DNA of 64,000 nucleotides, taken from UBA4744 sp963723165 (GTDB lineage: Bacteria > Actinomycetota > Acidimicrobiia > Spongiisociales > UBA4744). Where the stretch lies: assembly GCA_963723165.1 (NCBI GenBank), contig CAVRPP010000010.1, forward strand, positions 62,001 to 126,000, read 5' to 3'. The notes under the pieces are model-generated. The model did no database searches. It was not told the origin of the DNA and saw only the letters and a program-made list of their open reading frames with translations. Shown here one piece after another: positions 17,240-25,503 of this stretch. Positions within the stretch are counted from its first letter, which is position 1; each line of letters begins with the position of its first letter. A program made the position numbers and the translations under genes.

Positions 17240-17478
17240 GCTTCGGTGTCCATGTCCAGGTGGAGGGAGATCCGGGTTGCGCCGGACCTGCGAGCCGTTT
17301 CGAGCATCTCCTGGACAGCGTTGATCACCGCCGTCGAATCTCCGTCGATAGATGTCCCGAAAGGTCCCATCTCGGGTTCAAAGCCCAGGGCCCGAACAGC
17401 ATCGATCGCCGCCAGCACGTGGGGTCCGGGCGAGCCTTCCTCGAAGGGTTCGATAATGAACTCCGCCCGGCAGGGCAA
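17236..17478 (-). CDS. MTH1187/YkoF-like thiamine-binding domain protein
   Basis: Small cytoplasmic protein of 80 residues with a ferredoxin-like fold of the MTH1187/DUF77 family: AEFIIEPFEEGSPGPHV, LGFEPEMGPFGTSIDGD, TRISLHLDMD. Family members bind thiamine or related small ligands; the role here is unknown. The start is TTG 17478, four bases after a perfect AAGGAGGT-type site; readings from further upstream have no such site. It is first in the importer operon and overlaps the HTH gene by four bases (ATGA). Confidence 0.72.
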   Translation of the reverse strand: MPCRAEFIIEPFEEGSPGPHVLAAIDAVRALGFEPEMGPFGTSIDGDSTAVINAVQEMLETARRSGATRISLHLDMDTEA

Positions 17479-17559
17479 GCTACCTCCTTGGTCCTGTCGC
17501 CAAGACTTTACCGTCATCGCGAACGGCCTCTGTCGGGCGTCTCTCCGGACTGGAGACTG

Positions 17560-17574
17560 TTGACAATTTGTTAA
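17560..17574. promoter_or_regulatory. palindromic operator/-35 upstream of the xanthine dehydrogenase-like gene
   Basis: TTGACAATTTGTTAA is a 7-1-7 palindrome with a single mismatched pair (G/T at arm position 3). Its first six bases are a perfect -35 hexamer for the plus strand, with a weak -10 (GAAGAT) 17 bp on. It lies between the divergent importer operon and the hydroxylase gene, so one regulator could control both. Confidence 0.55.
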
Positions 17575-17647
17575 GTTGGGCTGAAGATGACACGATCGGG
17601 CGATCGCTCTACGGTTGCTTCCATTGGCTTTCTTGAGAGGGTGTGGC

Positions 17648-20230
17648 ATGACGCTTACGACGCCGGGAATCAGTTCCTTCGTGGTGAACGGTCAAAATGT
17701 GTCGGTCGCAGCCGATCACCCGCATTTGCTGGCCGCGCTTCGCGAGGAGTTGGGCATCACGTCGCCCAAGGACGGTTGCTCGCCCTCCGGACAGTGTGGC
17801 GCCTGCACGGTTCTCCTGGACGGCAAAGCCATCCAGAGTTGCCTGGTCACGCTGGAAAAGGCAGAAGGCAAGACGGTAACGACTCTCGAGGGCTTCGACG
17901 AGGCAGAACGGGACCGATTGTCGACGGCATTCGCAGCCGCCGGTGCCTTGCAATGCGGCTTCTGCACCCCCGGTATCCTGGTTCGGACCAAGGCCCTACT
18001 CGACCAGAAGGGCAGCGATCTCACCCTCGACACGGCGGCCGGCCGGTTGGGCGCTCACCTCTGTCGCTGCACCGGGTATACCAAGATCTTCGAAGCGATC
18101 GAGATGCTGCGCGACGATACGATTCCCGAACTCGAACCGCTTGGCGGCCTCGGCTCTCGAGGAACCAAATACGAGGCAGCCAGTTTGGCGCTCGGCGATC
18201 GCGGGTATGTGGACGACATGCGGGTAGACGGAATGCTCCACGCGGCGCTGCGCTTGGCCGACCACGCTCGCGCCGACGTGCTCAGCATCGACACTGCCCC
18301 GGCCCTCGCTATTGACGGGGTAATCGCGGTGTACACCGCCGCCGACGTGCCGGGTGAGCTCAAAGTGGGGATCATTCATCAGGACTGGCCGGTCTTCATC
18401 CCGGTGGGAGGGCGCACGTCGTATCTCGGGGACGTCCTGGCCGTGGTGGTCGCCGATACGGTGGCAATCGCCAGAGCGGCAGCCGACCTGGTTGAGGTCG
18501 AGTACACGGTCCACCCGCCGTTTGTGGATGCCGACTCAGCCCTGGCGTCAGAGGAGAACGCAGTGTGGGGGCTCGACGGCAATGTGCTTTCGCGTTCGGT
18601 GTACGCCCGGGGTGACGTCGATGCTGCCCTGGCCGGGGCCGCCTTCACGGTCCAGGAGACTTTCCTGACCCCGCGCGTCGAGCACGCTTTCCTCGAACCC
18701 GAATCGACCTTGGCGGTGCCGCACGACGATGCACCGATGATGGTGTATTCGGGCGGGCAGGGTGTCTGGGACGACCGCAATCAGATCGCCGAGGTGCTGG
18801 CCATTTCCATCGACGATGTCGTGGTCGAGCTCGTATCCAACGGCGGGGCATTCGGCGGCAAAGAAGACATGTCCAACCAGGCACAGACGGCCCTGGCCGC
18901 CCACCTGCTGGGCCGACCGGTCAAGTGCACGCTGACCCGTGAGCAATCTCTCCTGATGCACGCGAAACGGCACCCCATCCGGATCGAGGCAACCGCCGGT
19001 TGTGACGCCGACGGCAAACTCACCGCTCTGCGGGCCCGGATGGTGGGCGACAGCGGTCCGTACGCTTCGGTGGGGATGAAAGTGCTGGAGCGGGCAGCCG
19101 GCCATGCGAGCGGGCCTTATGTCTTCCCCAATATCGACGTCGAGGCCATCGCCGCTCGGACCAACAACCCGGTATGTGGAGCTTTTCGCGGTTTCGGGGC
19201 CAACCAGGCCCAGTTCGCCACCGAGGGCCTGCTCGACCGGCTGGCGGAGAAGGTCGGGATCACGGGATGGGAGATACGGTCCCGCAACGTGGTGGGCCCG
19301 GGTGATGTCTGGGGTCCTGGCCAGATCATGGACGACGGCAGTCTCGGAGCGCGGTTGTGCCTCGATGCGATCAAGGAGCCCTACGACGCGGCCCGCGCTG
19401 CAGGCAAAGCGATCGGGCTCGGGATGGGGATCAAGAACTCCGGTCTCGGCAACGGTTTCAAGGAGATCTCGGGAGCAGTAGTCCGGTTCGAAGAGGACGG
19501 GACCGTTGAGGTCCGTCATTGCTGGACCGAGATGGGCCAGGGGATCCACACCGTGGCGCTGCAGGTGGCCGTCGAGGAATTGGGCATCGCACCGGAGCGC
19601 GTCCGGGTCGTCGTTGACACCACCCGCGAGCTCGGAGCCGGTCAGACGACCGGGTCCCGTGGCACGCTGATGGGAGCCGGCGGGGTCAAAGCCGCCTGTC
19701 ACGTGGCGCTCGAGAACGAGTGCCGGCCGGGGGTCGACTACTACGGCGAATACCGGGTCGATTGGACCAACTCCCTCGAAGACGGGGTGGAGAACCCGGT
19801 CATTCACTCAACCTTCGGGTATGCAGCTCAGCTGGTGATTGCCGATCCCGAATCCGGCGGTATCGAAAAGGTGGTTGCGGTCCACGACGTGGGCCGGGTC
19901 GTCAACCCGACCATGTGCGAGGGTCAGGTGCAGGGAGCGGTCCATATGGGGCTCGGGTACGCCCTCTCGGAGGAGTTCCCAACCGATGGGTCCGGCATGC
20001 CGACCAACATGACCCTTCGGAGTCTGGGGATCCTGCGCGCCAAGGACATCCCGGAGATCGAGGTGATCCTGGTTGAGGCCCCGCAACCCGGCGCTCCCTA
20101 CGGGATCAAAGGGGTCGGTGAGATCGGCCTGGTTCCCACCGCCGGTGCGGTGGCGGCCGCCTTCCATGAGGTAGACGGGACGTGGCGCAACCACCTCCCG
20201 ATGGGCATCCACCAACCCATCGAGAAATAG
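17648..20230 (+). CDS. fused 2Fe-2S / molybdenum hydroxylase (Se-dependent XDH type)
   Basis: Xanthine dehydrogenase-family enzyme of 860 residues. N-terminal [2Fe-2S] domain: Cys44, 50, 53, 65 (GCSPSGQCGACTVLL). Helical second cluster domain: Cys103, 106, 139, 141 (QCGFCTPG, CRCTGYT). From about 165 onward is the Mo-cofactor domain with GGAFGGKEDM, GAFRGFGANQ, TEMGQGIHT, and the catalytic Glu near 825 in KGVGEIGLVP. The FAD subunit is absent, as in the fused selenium-dependent XDH group found beside ssnA and ygfK. The substrate is probably xanthine, hypoxanthine or another purine; selenium use cannot be read from this gene. ATG 17648 is chosen as the start of the conserved domain. Confidence 0.87.
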   Translation: MTLTTPGISSFVVNGQNVSVAADHPHLLAALREELGITSPKDGCSPSGQCGACTVLLDGKAIQSCLVTLEKAEGKTVTTLEGFDEAERDRLSTAFAAAGALQCGFCTPGILVRTKALLDQKGSDLTLDTAAGRLGAHLCRCTGYTKIFEAIEMLRDDTIPELEPLGGLGSRGTKYEAASLALGDRGYVDDMRVDGMLHAALRLADHARADVLSIDTAPALAIDGVIAVYTAADVPGELKVGIIHQDWPVFIPVGGRTSYLGDVLAVVVADTVAIARAAADLVEVEYTVHPPFVDADSALASEENAVWGLDGNVLSRSVYARGDVDAALAGAAFTVQETFLTPRVEHAFLEPESTLAVPHDDAPMMVYSGGQGVWDDRNQIAEVLAISIDDVVVELVSNGGAFGGKEDMSNQAQTALAAHLLGRPVKCTLTREQSLLMHAKRHPIRIEATAGCDADGKLTALRARMVGDSGPYASVGMKVLERAAGHASGPYVFPNIDVEAIAARTNNPVCGAFRGFGANQAQFATEGLLDRLAEKVGITGWEIRSRNVVGPGDVWGPGQIMDDGSLGARLCLDAIKEPYDAARAAGKAIGLGMGIKNSGLGNGFKEISGAVVRFEEDGTVEVRHCWTEMGQGIHTVALQVAVEELGIAPERVRVVVDTTRELGAGQTTGSRGTLMGAGGVKAACHVALENECRPGVDYYGEYRVDWTNSLEDGVENPVIHSTFGYAAQLVIADPESGGIEKVVAVHDVGRVVNPTMCEGQVQGAVHMGLGYALSEEFPTDGSGMPTNMTLRSLGILRAKDIPEIEVILVEAPQPGAPYGIKGVGEIGLVPTAGAVAAAFHEVDGTWRNHLPMGIHQPIEK

Positions 20231-20231
20231 A

Positions 20232-20283
20232 GGTTTTGGCGTCGTATCTACACCGCATGGGGTGTGAATGTGACGCAAAAACG
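20232..20283. repeat. imperfect palindrome after the hydroxylase gene
   Basis: Starts two bases after the stop. Arms GGTTTTGGCGTC and GACGCAAAAACG pair imperfectly, with an inner pair CACC/GGGGTGTG around GCAT. It may act as a terminator or mRNA end. The arms resemble those of the palindrome at 46195-46256 (shared TTGGCGTCG / GACGCAA core), so both may belong to one repeat family. Confidence 0.5.
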
Positions 20284-20331
20284 GGTTTGGTTGCTCGGGG
20301 TAGGTTGAAGTAGCAGATGTATGGAGGAGAT

Positions 20332-21355
20332 ATGACCGCCACGACACCGGGCCTGGTGTGCGCCCACCACCATCTCTACTCGGCGCTGGCGCGCGGCATG
20401 CCCCCGCCCCCCAAGACCCCGACCAACTTCCAAGAGGTTCTCGATCAGATCTGGTGGCGGTTGGACACGGCTCTGGACCTGGAGATGATCCGGTGGTCGG
20501 CCATGCTGGGAGCACTGGAAGCTCTGGAGTCCGGCACCACCGCCATCGTCGATCACCACGAATCACCCAACGCTATCGAGGGAAGCCTCAGTGTCATCGC
20601 CGAGGCGTGCGCCGAGGTCGGGGTGCGGGTGCTGCCCGCTTATGGGATCACCGACCGCCACGGGGCCGATGGTGCCCGGCGGGGTCTGGAAGAGAACAAG
20701 CGCTTCGTGCAGGAGGGCAACAAGGCCCTGGTCGGTATCCATGCGGCTTTCACCTGTTCCGATGAGTCGCTCGAATCGGCTGCGGCCCTTGCCGAGGAAC
20801 TGGGGGTTGGCGTTCACATCCATGTGGCGGAAGGGCTCGGCGATATCGACGCCCCGCTACGGCTCGAAGGGTTGACCCGGGACAACTGGCTGCTGAGCCA
20901 TTGTGTCCATCTCCCCACCGACCACACCCTGCCGCGGAACGATCCTGCACAACCCGCGCTCGAACCTGAACAACGCCGTCGGCTACGCCAACCCGGCCCG
21001 GTTCAGCAACCCGGTAGCACTAGGAACGGACGGCATCGGGGCCAACGTCATTGAGTCCTTCCGCCTGGCCTATGTGATGCACCGCAGCATCGATATCACC
21101 TGCGGACCGGATAAGGCCTGGTCGTGGTTGGAGACCGGCTGGGACCTGATGCCGGAAGCCCGCAACGATGAAGTCACCTGGTCGTACGACCCGATGGACC
21201 CATGGCACCTGGCTTTCACTCCCGGCGTCCGACCCGTCGAAGTGAAAGTCGACGGCGAGGTGGTCTTCACCGATGGCAAGCCCACCAGGGTCGACGCTGC
21301 CGAGGTCCGTGCCAAAGCCGCCGAGCAAGCTGCCCGCCTGCACGCTCGCCTATGA
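20332..21355 (+). pseudogene. ssnA: SsnA-like amidohydrolase, frameshifted
   Basis: Related to SsnA, a metal-dependent aminohydrolase of selenium-linked purine clusters. ATG 20332 follows GGAGGA. First frame: TPGLVCAHHHLYSALARGM (metal HxH), WWRLDTALD, DHHESPNAIEGSLS, VHIHVAEG, HCVHL. After 20935-20937 the match continues one base out of frame: GTILHNPRSNLNNAVGYA, LGTDGIGAN, DPMDPWHLAF, ending at 21355. The net change is one extra base or two missing. If repaired it would be about 340 residues. The usual N-terminal beta-sandwich strands (about 55 residues) are missing; I recall similar short forms in actinobacteria, so that part may be natural. A stop appears at 21054 in the first frame. Confidence 0.8.
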
Positions 21356-21383
21356 CTATCTGACCAAACAAGCGAGGAGCGAC

Positions 21384-24300
21384 ATGTCCGATCGATTCCA
21401 CCCCATTTCGATGGAGCAGCTGACCGACTGGGTCTTCGACGAACTGGAGCAGAAGGACTCGCTCTTTGGCGTGCCCAGCTCGGCGTTCTTCGTGCCGAAG
21501 GCGACAGACCGGTTCCGTATCGAGAAATATGGTCAGATACTCGAAACCCCGTTCGGAGTGGCGGCCGGTCCTCACACCCAGATGGCCCAGAACATCATCG
21601 TTTCGTGGCTCGTGGGTGCCCGGTTCATCGAACTGAAGACCGTGCAGACGCTCGACGAACTCGATGTCAACAAGCCGTGCATCGACATCGAAGACGAGGG
21701 CTACAACGTCGAATGGTCCCAGGAGCTCAAGGTATATGAATCATTCGATGAGTACCTCCGGGCCTGGGTATTGATCTATGCGCTGCACCACAAGTTCGGT
21801 TTCCCAGGAGACCACCCCGGCATGATCTTCAATATGAGCGTCGGGTACAACCTCGAGGGGATCCTCAAGCCCAACGTCCAGTGGTACCTGGACACGATGT
21901 TGGACGCCTCCGACTACCTGCCCGCCTACATCGAAATCGTCGCTCGGCGCTACCCGGAGGTGCGGGACCTGGACATTCCGGCACTGATCTCAGACACGAT
22001 CACCCTGTCCACCATGCACGGATGCCCGCCCGACGAAATCGAGCGGATCACCCACTACCTGCTGGAAGAACGGAAGTTGCACACCTCGGTGAAGTGCAAC
22101 CCCACCCTGCTGGGCGACGATCGGGTTCGCAAGATCATCAACGACGACCTGGCTTTCGTGGATGTGCCCGTCCCCGACGAGGCTTTCGGGCACGACCTCA
22201 AATACGTCGATGCGGTACCGATGTTCCACAACCTGCGGAGGATCGCCCTCGAGAACGAGCGGAAGTTCGGCCTGAAACTGTCCAACACGCTCGAGGTGGA
22301 CAACTGGCGGACGGTGTTCGACCGGGACGAGATGATGTACTTGTCCGGCCGGGCACTACACCCGGTCACCACCAACCTCGCCTCCAAGATCAGCGAGGAG
22401 TTCCGCGGCGACCTCATGCTCTCCTTCGCCGGGGGAGCGGATTGCTTCAACGTGGCCGACCTGCTGGCCGGCGGCATGAAGACCGTGACGGTCTGTTCTG
22501 ATCTGCTCAAGACCGGCGGGTACCTGCGGATGCTGCAGTACATGGAGAACCTGGACGCGGCCATCGGCTCGGTGGGGGCGGTCGACCTCGAGGACTTCAT
22601 CGCCAGGACTGCCATGTCTCGGGAAGGTTTCGATGAGTTCGCGCCGCTCCTGCAGTGGGCTGCTCTGACGGACAGCGGGTTGGCACTCGATGCCGAGGAA
22701 TGCTCGGCGTTGGCCGCGACACTGGCCGGTGGAGATGGGCCGGTAGCCGATCGAGTAGCGGACTGGGCGGGAGGCCACGGTTTTGATGGGCCACGTTCGA
22801 AAGCCCTGGTCGACCTGGCCGTGAAGGTTATGGCCAGGCTCAACCTGCGCCACTATGCAGAGAAGGTCCGGCGCGATTGGCGCTACGAGAAGGAATCCTT
22901 CCGGATGGACCGGTCCAAGACTCCCCGCACGCTGGGCTTGTTCGACTGCATCGAAGCTCCCTGCCTCGACGAGTGCCCGGTCGATCAGAAGGTCCCGCAG
23001 TACATGAACGCGGTCAGAAACGGTGATTTCCTGGAAGCCGTCAAGCTCACCCGGGAAGACAATCCGCTTCCGTCGATTCTGGGCCAGGTATGCGACCACC
23101 TCTGCGAGAACACGTGCATTCGCACCCATCTCGATCAGCCGCTGGCCATCCGCCACATGAAGAAATTCATCATGGGGCACGAACAGCAGCCCGTCATGTT
23201 CCGGAAGAAGCCAGGAACCGGACCCAGGGTCGCCATCATCGGTGCCGGCCCGGCCGGGCTGTCGGCCGCCCAGGCGCTCGGCTACGCCGGGTTTGCGGTG
23301 ACGATCTTCGAAGCGCATCCCTATGCCGGCGGCATGGTGGGTGGCGCAATCCCTGCCTACCGGCTGCCGCAGCATCAGATCGATCAGGACATGGCCATTC
23401 TGGAGGAACTGGGAGTTGATATCCGCTACAACCAGTCCGCCGGAGTGGATTTCACTATCGCCGATCTTCGCTCTCAAGGATTTGAGACGATCTTCGTTGC
23501 GGTTGGGGCTCAGCTCGCCAAACGTCTCAATCTCGAGGGTGAGGACTCGGAGGGCATCATGGATGCGCTCCTCTTCCTGCGCAGTGTTCGGGAAGAGGAT
23601 CCCGTTCCCATCGGCGCCCGGGTGGGCGTCATCGGGGCCGGGGACACCGCTATGGATGCGGTCCGTTCGGCCCGCCGGGTGGGAGCAGACGAGGCGGCGC
23701 TCATCTACCGGCGCACCATCGATCAGATGCCGGCCGATCCGGAGGAGATCCACGCCTGCAAGGACGAGGGAATCGGCATCTTTGAGCTCACCAAACCGCA
23801 CGCGCTTCATATCGAGGATGGGAAGCTGGCCGGACTGATCTGCACGAAGACGGAGTACCGGGGCGACCGCGACGATTCAGGTCGCAAGATCCCCCATGAC
23901 GTCCCTGACTCGGAATTCGAGATCCCACTCGACACGCTCATCCTCGCCATCAGCCAGCACTCGGTACTGGACTTCTTTGGTGACGAGTCCCCGGCTCTGA
24001 CAAAGCGCGGCTACATCGAGGTGGATCCGTTTACTTTCGAGTCGTCGATTCCCGGCGTGTACGCCGGCGGCGACGTGGCGGCCGGGGGTCCATCTTCGAT
24101 CGTGAAGGCGGCGGCGGACGGCAAAGCAGTAGCGGCGGCGATTATTGCCGCCCTTGGCGAAGCTCCGTCGGCGCCGGAAGAGGCCACGGTCCGGGTCGAC
24201 CTCCAGGCGATGACCGTCAGGCGGGCACGTCGCGAGTACCGGGTCCCCATCGAGGTCTCGCCGCTGGATCAGCGCGACGGGTTCGAAGAGACCGTGTTGG

Positions 24301-24944
24301 GTTACACGGCCGAGCAAGCCATAGCCGAGGCGAGCCGTTGTCTTGACTGCCATGAGATCTGCAGTCTGTGCGTCGGGGTGTGCCCCAACATGGCATTGAT
24401 GACCTACGAAATGGATCCGTTTGCGGTGGCACTACCGGCCCTCACGGTCGATGGAGCTGCGGTGGTGGCCGGCGAGAAGCATGCCTATCGAGCAGCCCAG
24501 ACCTTACAGATCGCGGTGTTGACCGATTTCTGCAATGAGTGCGGTAATTGCACGACTGCGTGCCCGACGTCCGGAGATCCCTACAAGGACAAGCCGCGTC
24601 TATACCTCGACCGAGCCGATTTTGAAGCCGAAAAGGACAACGCCTTCATGGTCTTCGAGGACGGATCGATGGAGGCTCGTTGGAATGGCGAGACGCATCG
24701 CCTTTCCGTTAACGGGTCTGTCGAGTATTCGACTCCGTCGTTCTCGGCCAGGCTTGATCCCGAAACATTCGGCCTGATTGAGGCGACTCCCGGCGAGGGC
24801 ACGCTCGAGGGTCAGACACTGTCACTGAATCCGGCTGCCGACATGTTTGTGCTGTTGCAGGGTTTGCAGGACTCGATGGCTCACCTGCCGGTGATGGCAG
24901 CGGAAACCGGCAGCAGGATTGGGAGCCCCGGATACAGCGAGTAG
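21384..24944 (+). CDS. ygfK: YgfK-like flavin/Fe-S oxidoreductase
   Basis: Large cytoplasmic oxidoreductase of 1186 residues, close to the putative selenate reductase subunit YgfK of purine/selenium clusters. Residues 1-about 440 form a dihydroorotate-dehydrogenase-like flavin barrel (ETPFGVAAGPHTQMAQNII, STMHGCPPDEIERI, LSFAGGADCFNVADL). About 500-960 is GltD-like with Cys-rich EAPCLDECPVDQKVPQYMNA, FAD motif VAIIGAGPAGLSAAQAL and NAD(P) motif VGVIGAGDTAMDAVR. Two [4Fe-4S] sites follow: CLDCHEICSLCVGVCPN and CNECGNCTTACPTSGDP. The start is at 21384 after GAGGAG. Overlapping frames upstream belong to ssnA. Probably passes electrons to or from a purine-derived substrate. Confidence 0.87.
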   Translation: MSDRFHPISMEQLTDWVFDELEQKDSLFGVPSSAFFVPKATDRFRIEKYGQILETPFGVAAGPHTQMAQNIIVSWLVGARFIELKTVQTLDELDVNKPCIDIEDEGYNVEWSQELKVYESFDEYLRAWVLIYALHHKFGFPGDHPGMIFNMSVGYNLEGILKPNVQWYLDTMLDASDYLPAYIEIVARRYPEVRDLDIPALISDTITLSTMHGCPPDEIERITHYLLEERKLHTSVKCNPTLLGDDRVRKIINDDLAFVDVPVPDEAFGHDLKYVDAVPMFHNLRRIALENERKFGLKLSNTLEVDNWRTVFDRDEMMYLSGRALHPVTTNLASKISEEFRGDLMLSFAGGADCFNVADLLAGGMKTVTVCSDLLKTGGYLRMLQYMENLDAAIGSVGAVDLEDFIARTAMSREGFDEFAPLLQWAALTDSGLALDAEECSALAATLAGGDGPVADRVADWAGGHGFDGPRSKALVDLAVKVMARLNLRHYAEKVRRDWRYEKESFRMDRSKTPRTLGLFDCIEAPCLDECPVDQKVPQYMNAVRNGDFLEAVKLTREDNPLPSILGQVCDHLCENTCIRTHLDQPLAIRHMKKFIMGHEQQPVMFRKKPGTGPRVAIIGAGPAGLSAAQALGYAGFAVTIFEAHPYAGGMVGGAIPAYRLPQHQIDQDMAILEELGVDIRYNQSAGVDFTIADLRSQGFETIFVAVGAQLAKRLNLEGEDSEGIMDALLFLRSVREEDPVPIGARVGVIGAGDTAMDAVRSARRVGADEAALIYRRTIDQMPADPEEIHACKDEGIGIFELTKPHALHIEDGKLAGLICTKTEYRGDRDDSGRKIPHDVPDSEFEIPLDTLILAISQHSVLDFFGDESPALTKRGYIEVDPFTFESSIPGVYAGGDVAAGGPSSIVKAAADGKAVAAAIIAALGEAPSAPEEATVRVDLQAMTVRRARREYRVPIEVSPLDQRDGFEETVLGYTAEQAIAEASRCLDCHEICSLCVGVCPNMALMTYEMDPFAVALPALTVDGAAVVAGEKHAYRAAQTLQIAVLTDFCNECGNCTTACPTSGDPYKDKPRLYLDRADFEAEKDNAFMVFEDGSMEARWNGETHRLSVNGSVEYSTPSFSARLDPETFGLIEATPGEGTLEGQTLSLNPAADMFVLLQGLQDSMAHLPVMAAETGSRIGSPGYSE

Positions 24945-24956
24945 CGCCTTCGCCCT

Positions 24957-25092
24957 GGAGGGGGGAAGTACCCGAGCGGAGCGAGGGGGATGAGGGTCAC
25001 GCCTCGCCGCGGGACCGTCTGGCTAGCGCTTGACCCTCCACTGTCTCGCCCTTTGGGCCAGCTTTTCCCCTCCCTTGCAGAGAGGGAAGAGC
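24957..25092. repeat. GC-rich palindromic elements between convergent genes
   Basis: GGAGGGGGGAAGTACCCGAG with CGGAGCGAGGGGGATGAGGG (24957-24996) reads in reverse like the element at 49926-50012 (CTCGC...CGCTC...TTCCCCC). A second block at 25063-25092 pairs CCCCTCCCT with AGAGAGGGA. These fill the gap between ygfK and the minus-strand operon and may act as bidirectional terminators. Confidence 0.5.
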
Positions 25093-25097
25093 GAGAC

Positions 25098-25490
25098 CTA
25101 TTTCTCGGCGTCTCCAAGGATGCTGGTTGCAACCTTCAGCATGTCGTCTGGATCCACGAACCTGACTACGTCGGGTACGTCTTGAAATAGCCCCCGCGCC
25201 TTTTCTTGCAGCTTGCGCGGTACCTCGAGCAACACGGGTACTCCGTAGATACGACAGGTGTGGAAGATGTCCTGGTAGGTCGTGTAATTGGGGTCGCCGT
25301 CGTCCGGAGCGAAGACCTTGTGAACGTAACCGATGAGCAGATCGGGTTTGTTCTCATGGTTGATCAACTGCACGTGACGTCCGTGGTTGTCGTAGCCGTT
25401 TGACACCGGGATAGTGTCGAACCCTTCGCAGACCAGGGCGGTCAGCAGCGTTGAGTCGGTCCCTTCGAAATAGCCAATGTCTTTTCGCAT
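25098..25490 (-). CDS. unknown 130-residue protein, end of carbamoyl/ammonia operon
   Basis: Cytoplasmic protein with no family I can name. Start ATG 25490 follows a perfect AGGAGG by four bases, which rules out the longer reading into gdhA. It begins MRKDIGYFEGTDSTLLTALV. Alternating hydrophobic strands and acidic turns (KPDLLIGYVHKVF, YGVPVLLEVPRKL, DVPDVVRFVDPDDML) suggest a small alpha/beta Rossmann-like fold, perhaps a nucleotide- or base-binding domain. It lies 13 bp after the glutamate dehydrogenase gene, last in the operon. Codon use matches neighbours. Confidence 0.7.
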   Translation of the reverse strand: MRKDIGYFEGTDSTLLTALVCEGFDTIPVSNGYDNHGRHVQLINHENKPDLLIGYVHKVFAPDDGDPNYTTYQDIFHTCRIYGVPVLLEVPRKLQEKARGLFQDVPDVVRFVDPDDMLKVATSILGDAEK

Positions 25491-25503
25491 CAAGCCTCCT
25501 GAC

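Noticed and set aside
17479..17649. Longer version of the MTH1187-like protein starting at 17649
   Set aside because: The extra 57 residues are low-similarity and cross the divergent promoter; TTG 17478 has a strong ribosome site.
20935..20941. Programmed frameshift in ssnA
   Set aside because: No slippery heptamer or downstream structure was evident, and three other genes show similar isolated shifts, so sequence error or fresh mutation is simpler.
22356..23810. 484-residue minus-strand frame opposite ygfK
   Set aside because: Exactly antisense to conserved flavin and Fe-S motifs of ygfK; composition typical of a shadow frame.
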